From assembly GCA_009801085.1 (NCBI GenBank), contig VNWV01000002.1, forward strand, positions 1,364,001-1,428,000: a stretch of 64,000 bases of DNA, given 5' to 3'. The DNA is from Lasiodiplodia sp. COLG20 (Eukaryota > Ascomycota > Dothideomycetes > Botryosphaeriales > Botryosphaeriaceae). A program made the position numbers and the translations under genes. The notes below the pieces were generated by a model. That model was not told the origin of the DNA, did not search any database, and saw only the letters and a list, made by a program, of their open reading frames with translations. This document shows, one piece after another, positions 55,146 through 64,000 of this stretch (the first letter of the stretch is position 1; the number at the start of each line of letters is the position of its first letter).

Positions 55146-55987
55146 GCTGAGGCTTTGGAAGTCGATGTGCAGTGGGACGGAGTTTTCGTAAAGTCCTTGG
55201 TTGACAGGAAGCAAACAGAATTAAAGAGGACGCGGGGTACAGAAGAGGGCTGCGAGACAGGAATTTAGCTTGATGTATATGAACTGTAAGCAGCTGCGCC
55301 ATTGCGAGCGATAATTGCGTTTCTCTTGGTGCATTATAGTTAGAGCCATTCTGTGCGCTAAAAAAGCATGATTCAGGGTCCAAGATCTATCTACGTATAT
55401 GCGGAGATGGATTTGCAGTGCTAGAAGCATGCGTGATTGGACCTTGTCAAGTATCAAACGCTTCTATTGGCTCAGGGCGGAATTTCGACACGATGAATGG
55501 ACGAACGGAACATGATGGGACACAGACCAACCATGAAAAGTGGCGGTATAAACTCGACATTCCAATGACATGGGAAACATCGATGTGGGGTTTCATGTTC
55601 GCGCTCTTTGGTGGTGGATTGGATTGTCGGAGTCGGAGCACGGCATCGACTTCCACAGTCACGTCATCGCAACCCGTAGAACCCGCGGCGGGGTAAGGCT
55701 GGCGGTCTGATTCATGAGCGCGGAGATCAGTTGTAGTTCCATAGGTATTTAAAGTCATAGTCAGGACCGAGTTCCAATGGACTGTGATGCTGTGGAAGTA
55801 TCCGGGCATTGATATGCCAATGAAGGCTCGGCCAAGTCAACGATGAGCCGATCAGCTGGATTCCGCTTATGTATGGGCAGGCAGTCCCTCCTTATTAATT
55901 TAGTCTGGCATCGAATGTGCGTCTTGTAGCTCTCACAGAATATTCGATACCGAAGTAGTAGACCGAAATACGCGACCGTCTTTCGTC
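55146..55987. promoter_or_regulatory. Shared divergent promoter region, acetate-transporter homologue and isochorismatase
   Basis: This 842-bp AT-rich region lies between divergent starts. No gene is supported. Short frames at 55418-55809 overlap on both strands and have no domain. Confidence 0.35.
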
Positions 55988-56760
55988 ATGGCTGTCTCAC
56001 AAATTGCCGCCGCAGTTCCCTACGCGTGGCCTTTCGACGCGTCCTTCTCGCAGGAAACGACAGCATTGGTCATTATAGACATGCAGAATGACTTTTGCAC
56101 CAATGGTGGTTATATCACCCACCAGGGTCACGATATATCCGGGGCGCGAGCAATCATTCCTGCAATCCAGGCTGTGCTCCATGCGTTCCGAAAGGCCGGA
56201 TGGCAAGTGTACCACACCCGAGAAGGTAGCGTCGTCCCTGCTGTCTCTGATTCCTTGCACAAAATCATTGACCAGACGGGTAAAAAGGCCATCGCGCGGA
56301 CCTATCCACGCTCCCCCCTCGAGAGGCTTTCCGGTCTCGCAACAACCCTTCAGGCCAAGGCATCGGCGCGCCCAGCCCCCTCGGAGGACGACTTCTCATT
56401 CGGGGAGGCAAGGGACACGACATCATCCCTGAACTCTATCCAATTGAGGGCGAGCCGATAGTGGACAAGCCCGGCAAAGGAGCGTTTGCACACACGGATT
56501 TCGAGCTCTTGCTGCGCAACAGAGGGATCAGGAACCTCCTGATTGCGGGCGTCACGACCGACGTGTGCGTGAGCACGACGGTGCGCGAGGCCAGCGACAG
56601 AGGGATCGACTGCGCCGTGCTCAAAGATGCATGCGCCAGCGTGGATGCGGCGCTGCACGAGGCAACGCTGAGCAGCATTGCCGGCGAAGGAGGGATCTTC
56701 GGGACTGTGTTGACGGTTGGAAACGTGCTCGAGGCAATGGCGCAGGCTGGCGCTCGCTAA
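55988..56760 (+). CDS. Isochorismatase-family cysteine hydrolase (ureidoacrylate/biuret amidohydrolase-like)
   Basis: Exons 55988-56225 and 56288-56760 give 236 residues. The catalytic Asp is in LVIIDMQNDF (residue 31), the Lys in VDKPGKGAF (140 or 143), and the nucleophile Cys in GVTTDVCVSTTVREA (173), the complete triad. VYHTREGHRPDLSTLP and HDIIPELYPIEGEP match the RutB/biuret-hydrolase branch more than true isochorismatases. The likely reaction is hydrolysis of a ureido or amide compound, freeing ammonia and carbon dioxide for nitrogen use. It is divergent from the GPR1/FUN34/YaaH homologue, members of which have been linked to ammonia export. A functional pairing is a guess. Confidence 0.88.
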
Positions 56761-58040
56761 AGCCAAGCCGCATTCCTGCGTATGCACGCTGCGCCTCGGC
56801 CGGCCCTTGGTGGGACAAGATAGCAGAACCGCATGCAGACTTCAGCAGTAGAGAAGCTAAATTGTGGTCAGACTTCTTAGTGATGGATCGTGCAGCGGCT
56901 GCAGTTGCTCAAGCTTTCACAAGCTCTCCTAGTGGGCGATCCCCCCTCCTGTCTCCGGTGAGCACAGGCAGTCGTATAAGTCTCCACACATGGTGCCATG
57001 TTGCAGACAGAGTGGCGCTGAGGATGTCCCGAGGCGCGGGCTCAGGACAGGCACGGCTGACCTGCTCACCGATAAGAGGCGCGCCAGGCAGGCTAGGGCG
57101 CGAGGCGGCAGGTACGGCGAATATACGATAGGCGCGCGGCGTGCCGTGGTTGCAGAAGGCGTGCATGTGGCCGTTATAGGTGAGCAGACCGGCGGTCGAC
57201 GGAGTCGTAAGCTGCAGGCTAGGCACTGCTAAAAATGGACGCGGTTGAGAGGCCGCGCAGGTTGCTCCGCTCGCACTGCGCTCGTGCCCGAGGCGATCGT
57301 GGGCGCGTCACTGCGAGGGCGGAGCATTAAGAGGGCGGTTATGAGGCAGGAGCCGGGTGGGTGTTGGTATAACAGCGAGAAGGTTCCTTGCCTGGGTTCC
57401 TGGGCCAGGGGCGCGGCCAGTCGGGGGGCGTTTTCGAGGCGCGACAACACCGATGCATGGCCACGCAAACGCGTGGCCCCCGGCGGCCAGATCGCGCATC
57501 GGCGAAACGCAGCGCTCGCAAGCTTAAAACCCCGCGGCGGCAGGCAAACGGCGCGCAGGTAACCTTCATTCCCCGTGGCGCTCGTGTTCGATTACGACAG
57601 GGCGGTCGGCAAGGCCGTTGGCATCGCGCAGCTGTCAGAGCAGTAGTGAATCTGTAACACTAGGCCCGAAGCGAGGGGTTCAAGAAGGAAGCTCACAACA
57701 CTTTAAAGCACCAATCATCCCGCCGTGCTGCCTGCACCGCCGCCGAGCCCGCCCTCAGCTGAGCTGAAACACCGCAGACAACCGCTTGGCAGGGTCGCGA
57801 TCGCTTCCTTCTCTATAACCGATCTTCACGGCACCGACTCGTGCCTTCAATGCCCCCGGGCCCCAGCCTATTTTTCTCTCCAACCTCAATCTCCGCCTCG
57901 GTCGCCGCCCTCCCGGGCTCCACTGACCGCCGATAGGCCTCCAACTTGGCCAGCTTTCTTAAAATTGACCGCCGGCCTCCAGCTCACCCCTTCCAGAACC
58001 GCAAGCTCCAGTCTGCGCTCCGGCGGCCCCCCAGCCCACC
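56761..58040. other. 1.3-kb GC-rich gap upstream of mannosyltransferase
   Basis: No gene is supported. Several overlapping frames on both strands are typical of GC-rich non-coding DNA. Part is the promoter and long leader of the next gene. Confidence 0.35.
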
Positions 58041-59240
58041 ATGCTTTCCTATCGCAGGGCTCTCATAATCGCCGCCGCGCTGCTCACCTTCTTCTTCCTA
58101 TTGCGATCATCGCACACCGCAGGCCCCTCGGCGAAGCTGATTGTGCCCGAGTCCAAGTCGGAGGCCAAGCCTGCCTCCTCCCAGGCGATCGACACGCCGC
58201 AGCCCGGCCAATCTTCCGAGCGCAAGACAGAGAAGACAGCACCGCAGGCGGTAGCAAAGAAGGAGCGTCCGCAGATAGCTCTCGAGGATCTGCACGCGAA
58301 GCCGTTGCGCCAGCAGCTCGAGTACCAGTTCCCCTACGACCCCCAGAGCAAGTTCCCGGCCTACATCTGGCAGACATGGAAATACACGCCCGCATCCGGC
58401 GAGTTCGACGAGATTTTCCGCGAGCCTGAGGCTAGCTGGACCATCCTCCACCCTACCTTCGTTCATGAGGTCATCACCGACTCCGTCGCCGTGCATCTGA
58501 TGCGCCACCTTTACGCTTCGATCCCCGAGGTGCTGGAGGCGTACCACGCGCTCCCGCTGCCTGTGCTCAAGGCCGACTTCTTCCGCTACCTCATCTTGCT
58601 GGCTAGGGGAGGCATATACTCAGACATTGACACTTCGGCGCTAAAGCCCGCTACCGAATGGGTGCCGGCTGACGTTCCACGGGAGGCGTACGGGCTGGTC
58701 ATTGGCATTGAGGCCGATCCCGACAGGGAGGACTGGCACGATTGGTACTCGCGGCGCATCCAGTTCTGCCAATGGACCATCCAGTCGAAGCCTGGTCACC
58801 CTGTGCTGCGCGAGATTGTCGCAAACATCACCGAGGAGACCCTGAAGCGCAAGCGCGAGGGCACGCTGGTCGCCGACGTCAAGGGCATCGTCGAGTACAC
58901 CGGGCCAGCGCTGTGGACGGACATCATCTTCGAATTCTTCAATGACCCGACGTACTTCGACATGAGTGCGAGCACGAAGAACATCAGCTGGGAGGATTTT
59001 ACCGGAATCACCGCCGCGAAGAAGGTCGGCGATGTCATAGTGTTGCCGATCACCAGTTTCAGCCCTGGCGTTCGCCAAATGGGTGCTGGTGAAGACGACG
59101 ATCCGATGGCCTTTGTCAAGCACAACTTCGAAGGTTAGTCTCAGTAGCACCGCCGATAGCGCTGTAGCACAGGACTTTACTGATCTTTCCCAGGAACGTG
59201 GAAGCCCGATAGCGAGCGTCACATAGGCGAGATCTTCTAG
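58041..59240 (+). CDS. OCH1-like alpha-1,6-mannosyltransferase (GT32), Golgi type II membrane protein
   Basis: Exons 58041-59133 and 59194-59240 give 379 residues. A short cytoplasmic tail (MLSYRR) is followed by an uncleaved signal anchor (ALIIAAALLTFFFLL), then a Pro/Lys-rich stem of about 80 residues. The catalytic domain carries FPAYIWQTWKYTP, LKADFFRYLILLARGGIYSDIDTSA with the metal-binding DxD (DID), and GPALWTDIIFEFF, as in Och1/Hoc1. The tiny last exon ends SERHIGEIF. It most likely adds alpha-1,6-mannose to N-glycans or outer chains in the Golgi. Och1 and Hoc1 subfamilies cannot be separated with certainty from sequence alone. Confidence 0.92.
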
Positions 59241-60380
59241 TCGCCGCCGCACCGTTCACGACCGACACGAATTTTCTTCAGCAAAAAGCTTTCAGCCCTA
59301 ATATTTTGTACCTACCCGGGCGTGGAGCGCGATCGGTCCTATCGCTGCGTGTCAGACAGTCGATGTTGTTGCCATTGGGCGAATCCTCAGTCATTCTGCT
59401 GGCGTCTATTCCCACCGGCCGCCAGGACTGCACGCGCCGTCTTCCCCTTCCTCCTCACAAGACCTATTTAAATCGTATTTTCTGGATAATGTGGATGTCG
59501 CTTCCTACCGTACGACGGAGCGAAATTACCTTCTTCCTCTCTAGGCGTCAGAAAAAGTTACAGCGAAGCGGAGTTTGTGGGATAAAGTTGTGCCGATTTC
59601 TCTATTCTGGTTCGATTTTAGAATGCATGGGCTCAAGTGCTGAGTCTTGTGGCGGTCACCTTTTTGCGTCTCCGGCGGGAAGCGACTCCTTTCATTCTAA
59701 ACATTTGTACTCTAGGTGCTGATCATATTGTACCACTTTCTGAATTAGAGGCGGAATGGATCACTCACATGGCTGCTCTGGGCCAAGCCCGGAATTGCCA
59801 TTGTTGGAACTTTTAGAGCTTTTCAAGTTGCTTGGTGCCATCCTTCGTGTCCTGTGCAGTTGAACAGCTTTGACAGTCCGCCTGACGGTTTGTCTCCTGT
59901 CACATACGTCATGCGAAGTCAAGCAAAGTGATGAGAGTAAGTGTTCATGCATTCGTCGTTTAATGGAGTTAAGGTTCAACAGCAGTATAGGAAAGGATCT
60001 CCTTGTATATCCGACGAAAAACGCCGCCACATGTGTTGCTCCCCTGTATCCGATTCATGCATACGCTGGAAGAAACGAACAAAAAAAAGTCTATCGGCCG
60101 CCCATCCCAATCTTGACCGCAACTCAAACGCCATGAAAATCCGAGAAATACTTTTTGGTGTTACATAAATGACGTCTCTCTCCTGATTTCCGGTGGGCGT
60201 AGCGAAGGTCGGTCCGTTGATGCAGAAACAGTTCGGTAGATTTCTCCTCCTGCGCTTCCTCCTTCCCCTTCCACTTTCGGAGCCCCTCCTTCTTCAGTCA
60301 TTTCGTCATCTGGCTGACAAGCCGCCCCCAACTCGACGGCGATCCTCCTCTTCCCGGATCAAGAGGAAAATGGGCTCTCT
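59241..60380. other. 1.1-kb convergent gap
   Basis: 3' flanks of two convergent genes. Short frames near 59761-60168 have no domain. Nothing else is supported. Confidence 0.35.
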
Positions 60381-60758
60381 TTATCGCTTCCCGGACGGCG
60401 ACCGCACCGCATCCCACACGACGCCCCAGAAGGCGAACAGCGAGTCGCCCATGGTCGGCCGCTTCTCGCGGCGCTTCTCCTCCTCTTCTGCTGCTGCCCG
60501 CTGGCTGCGAGTGGAGCGGTGCGAGCGGTGCGAGCGCACGGAACGATAGGAATCGCCACGCTGCAGCGCTGTCGGCGGTGCGGGCGCCCAGGGCGTGAGG
60601 CTGTTGTTGGTGTTGGTCGCTGCCGCGTCCTTGTAGTAGCGGGCGACCTGTTGGTTGTTGACGGGCGGGGGCGCCGAGTAAGCTTGCGGTGGGGGCACGA
60701 AGTGTTGAGTGCTGCTGGCGCCGTTTTTGCTGGCGCGGTAGGGGTCGTTGCTGGCCAT
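60381..60758 (-). CDS. Small hypothetical protein with Ser/Arg/His repeats
   Basis: An intronless frame of 125 residues from MASNDPYRASK. The middle has Arg-Ser-His repeats (SVRSHRSHRSTRSQR), then an acidic run and the hydrophobic-aromatic end GDSLFAFWGVVWDAVRSPSGKR. No family is recognised. The conserved-looking end and the sensible start suggest a real small protein, perhaps membrane-peripheral through the Trp/Phe helix. An upstream in-frame Met (60917) would add a basic tail and is less likely. Confidence 0.55.
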   Translation of the reverse strand: MASNDPYRASKNGASSTQHFVPPPQAYSAPPPVNNQQVARYYKDAAATNTNNSLTPWAPAPPTALQRGDSYRSVRSHRSHRSTRSQRAAAEEEEKRREKRPTMGDSLFAFWGVVWDAVRSPSGKR

Positions 60759-61968
60759 AGTGGTTGCTGGGGTGTCGACTAGCCCCGAGCTGGGGTTTTG
60801 GGGGTAGAAATTCGGATGAGGGTGATGGAGGCGGGGTAGGATTTGAGTTTGTTGTCTTTCTGTCTTTGTTTTAAAGACCCTTGCTTTGGTGTTCGAGTCT
60901 GCCTTGCGAGGAGGCAATCAGGCGGGGCAGAGAACGGTGCAGCGTTTATGTGGTGTAAGCCAAGGCCAGGCAGGATCGCAGGATCGCAGCCTAGAGATGT
61001 GGGGTGGAACTTAGGGTGGACGAGAGGACAAAGATGTGCGCATTGGCAAGAGGGCGGTGCGAGAGGAGCATATTTAAACAGAAGGGCTGGTGATCATCGG
61101 TCGTGCTGTAAAGTCAGCTGCTCGGTGTTGTGGGCGGGTCACTCGACTTCTGCTTTTCAAAGACTTTTCACGCGCCGCCGACTTCTTCCTAAGTATCGTC
61201 AAGTACCGACGAATGATATGGTATCTGAATAGACTCCGGTGACCGCGTGCCAAGACAGGACCACAATTCCTGGGGTTTATGACGTTTAGGGTGAGTCAGG
61301 CCTCCGCAGTGTGGAGGCGACGACATAGTGATGGACACTGGACACGCTCTGGGCCGTGAGACGTGTATTGCGGAGTGCTGCAGGGCTGAACAGGCCGGGG
61401 CAGAGTGCGTGGGTACAGCGGAGACATGTGCAGCCATGCTGCAGGCATAGGCGCCTCAGGCCGCATGTTTGCTATTCACGCAACGTGCAGCGAACGGCTG
61501 CACAGCATCTGCAAGGCAGACGCCAGCGATCGGCTGGGCAGCACTCGCCTCGGCCTTGGGCCCGGGCGCCGGATTGGGTAAGAGGGGACCCTGGTCCAGA
61601 GGCAAGCGCTGACGGCAGCCTGCAGACCACCAGCAGATCCGGCGACATGCAGCGGCTCGCGGCGCGGCAAGAGGCGAGGGTACCAGCCGGTACTTTGCTG
61701 GCCCCCAAGCCAGAGTTCGATATAAGCGCAACGGCTGCGCCTCGAAAATCATGTGGTTTGCAGAAAAGCGAGGGGCAACTTGTGGTGCGAAGGAAGAGCA
61801 CGCGACTTTTGAGTGGCTGTGACCAGCTCAGCCTCGCCATCCTCGTCAGCCACCGCGCGCTCGTGCGTCATCCGCCTCTCTCATAACTCTACCTCACCCA
61901 CCACTTCGGCTCCGTGCCTACCGTGCCAATTGCTCCTTCTCTCTTAAGCAGTTAGTGAATCACCAGGC
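60759..61968. other. 1.2-kb divergent gap upstream of annexin
   Basis: Promoter region of the annexin and the small protein. A TATA-like CATATTTAAAC occurs near 61069-61079, about 310 bp upstream of the small protein's start. A frame at 61356-61886 has no domain. Confidence 0.35.
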
Positions 61969-63485
61969 ATGTCGTACTACCAGCAACCGCCGCCCGGCGG
62001 CCATCAGCCACCATTCCACCAGCCCTGTAAGTCTCATTGCGCCCCAACAAGCTCCCAAGGCTCAGCACTTGGCGCTGACGTTGCACTGTTCGTTACTCTG
62101 CACATAAAGACTCCCCTCAGCCTGGCTACAATCAGCCCCCACCAAGCCAGTCATACTCGCCTTACCCTCAACAAGGCTACAATCGACCACCACCCCCGCC
62201 ACCATCAATGTCGCATCACCAATACCCTCCCCAGGGCGGCTACCCGCCCCAAGGTTACCCGCCTCCCCAGCAGTACGGCGCTCCCGGTTACCCTCCCCCG
62301 CAGCAGCAGTACGGTGCTCCTCAGGGCTATCCGCCCCAGCAGCAGCAATTCAGTCCTCCACCCGGCCAGTACCCGCCTCAACAGCATGGCTACGGCGCGC
62401 CTCCGCCGGGCCAGTATGGAGCTCCCCCGCCTGGACCCCCTCCCGGACAATATGGCGCCCCGCCACCGGGCCAGTACGGAGCGCCGCCTGTGCAACACTA
62501 CGGCGGCGGTCCGCCCACGCCCCCCTCGCTAGGATATTCCAGCCAGATGCCTTACGTCGATACAAATATGGAAGCTGAAGCCCTGCGCAAAGCAATGAAG
62601 GGCTTTGGCACAGACGAGAAGGCTGTAATCCGCGTAATTTCAAAGCTGGACCCCGTACAAATTTATTCGGTCCGTCAGACGTATAACCAGCGCTTCATGA
62701 GGGACCTGCAGCGCGATCTGGAAAAGGAGACGAGCGGCGACTTTAGAGAAGCGCTCCTGGCCGTTGCTCGCGGCCCGCTCCAGCAGGATTGCCACACGTT
62801 GTACCACGCCATGAAGGGCATGGGAACTAAGGAGTCGGATCTGAACGACGTCCTCTGCGGCCGTAGCAATGCCGACATTCACGCCATCAGGCAAGAGTAC
62901 AGGAAGATGTTTAACAAGGACCTGGAGGCCGATCTCCGCGGCGATCTGTCTGCAGGCACGGAGACGCTGTTTGTGATGCTCGCAGCCGGCACTCGGCACG
63001 AGGAATCGACTCCGGTCATTCCTCAGAACATCGAGCAAGCCGCCACGGAGCTCCAGAACGCAATGGGAACCGGACCAATCGGCTTGAACAAGAACGGCAT
63101 CCATGCCTGCCAGGTCCTTACGCAGCTGTCGGACAACGAACTGCGCGCCGTCTCGGAGGCTTACCAGCGCCGCTACCACCAGTCACTTATCAAGGCCATC
63201 GACTCCAAATTCTCGGGCCACATGAAGGACGCCCTCCATCTGACCCTCGTCCGTGCTCTCAACAGGCCGATGGCGGAGGCCGAGCTCCTGGAGGATGCCA
63301 TGGCAGGTGCTGGCACTCACGACAGGCACCTGATTGATCGCGTTGTGAGGGTGCACTGGGACCGCGGCTTCAAGGAGGCTGTCAAGCAGGCTTACAGGGC
63401 GAAGTACGGAAAGGACCTCAGGAAGCGGATCGAGGGCGAGACGAGAGGTGATTACGAGAGACTTCTCGTTGCTATGATCGAGTAA
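61969..63485 (+). CDS. Annexin with Pro/Gln/Gly/Tyr-rich N-terminus (annexin A7/A11-like)
   Basis: Exons 61969-62026 and 62110-63485 give 477 residues. The first 160 residues are repeats of PPQGYPPPQQYGAP type, as in synexin and annexin A11, able to self-associate. Four annexin repeats follow, starting at about residues 170, 240, 325 and 400. The first has a type II calcium site, MKGFGTDEKAVIRVI. The second is MKGMGTKESDLNDVL, the third is diverged (MGTGPIGLNKNGIH), and the fourth is MAGAGTHDRHLIDRVV. The protein binds phospholipid membranes in a calcium-dependent way in the cytosol and is thought to act in membrane trafficking. The start gives MSYYQQPPPGG, as in related fungal annexins. Confidence 0.95.
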
Positions 63486-64000
63486 TTGGGTTTTATACGT
63501 TCGCTGTTTACGACTTTATTCCCCTTCTTTTGCTTCTGAATATTATACCCCCCAATATGCAGACGGTTGGAATCAGGTCATGGTTCCATTGGTTACGGAT
63601 GGATGGGTATTATGTAGTGTTAATGCGTTCTTTGAGCTCGAAATAGAATTTGAGGCTCTATTACTCCTTCTAGTTCAAGACTAGTACCAACAGTCTATAC
63701 GAGGCCGATGTACCTCTTGTTATTCCATGATGAGTGCGAATGTAGACTGTGTCAATGATGTGTATGTGGGCGTAGACTCACGGGAGAAATGCCAACAAAG
63801 AGAGCCAGCTACCACCTATGTCGTAATTGTAGCGGTCTGGTCTCAACGGAAAGCAATAACAACCAGTGGTCGTGTGAGGTGAGGTGGAAGTTAAGACAGA
63901 GGTGGCCCAAGCGGACGAGCTGTCACCCTGGATCCGCGCGTTTGATCGGCGACTCAATTCGGCTAGCGCCCCGCAATTCTGAACCTGTTGGCCCAGCAAA
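63486..64000. other. Right edge, 3' flank of annexin
   Basis: AT-rich 3' UTR and beyond. A minus-strand frame at 63778-63999 has no recognisable domain and is cut by the window edge. Confidence 0.3.

Overview
The window is nuclear DNA from a filamentous ascomycete (Pezizomycotina; a Dothideomycete-like fungus is my best guess, not proven). The evidence is gene density of about one per 2 kb on both strands, short GT-AG introns (mostly 45-180 nt) with CTAAC/CTGAC-like branch sites, fungal orthologues such as OMA1, ISY1, TLG2, ECL1 and SNX41, and no operons. I reconstructed about 31 protein genes. For nearly all spliced genes the exon phases close exactly and the joined protein matches the known family, so exon borders are given. 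No tRNA, rRNA, CRISPR or prophage was seen.

Layout. 0.5-8.9 kb: a type II membrane protein, the mitochondrial protease OMA1, mRNA capping guanylyltransferase CEG1, splicing factor ISY1 and an RMD1-family membrane protein. 9.4-17.0 kb: glutamine-dependent NAD synthetase, a FAD monooxygenase, an AT-rich gap and an MFS permease. 17.7-24.9 kb: a RING+PHD protein, RPL43, a saccharopine-dehydrogenase-like reductase, a GlcG/HbpS-like protein and a class I glutamine amidotransferase. 25.5-30.3 kb: acetate kinase and phosphoketolase, divergent from one shared promoter region and together making a route from sugar phosphates to acetate and ATP. 31.3-40.8 kb: TLG2, calmodulin, a large uncharacterised protein, trans-3-hydroxyproline dehydratase and a short-chain NAD(P)-binding protein. 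41-56 kb: ECL1, an eEF2-type lysine methyltransferase divergent from RPS24, SNX41, two uncharacterised genes, an acetate-transporter-family (GPR1/FUN34/YaaH) protein and an isochorismatase. 58-63.5 kb: an OCH1-like mannosyltransferase, a small serine/arginine-rich protein and an annexin.

The most unusual part is 41-54 kb. A small non-autonomous foldback element, seemingly unnamed, occurs four times (about 41.25, 42.06, 52.84 and 53.94 kb). At the third site its stem lies at the centre of a near-perfect inverted duplication of about 290 bp that copies the 3' end of an uncharacterised gene. The transcript of that gene would fold on itself, and the next gene downstream seems to have lost its 5' end at the break.

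Other points of note are two 9-nt microexons (OMA1, MFS permease), two genes whose first coding exon is only the ATG (ISY1, calmodulin), a GC-AG intron in the NAD synthetase, and an acetate-transporter homologue whose family signature is altered.
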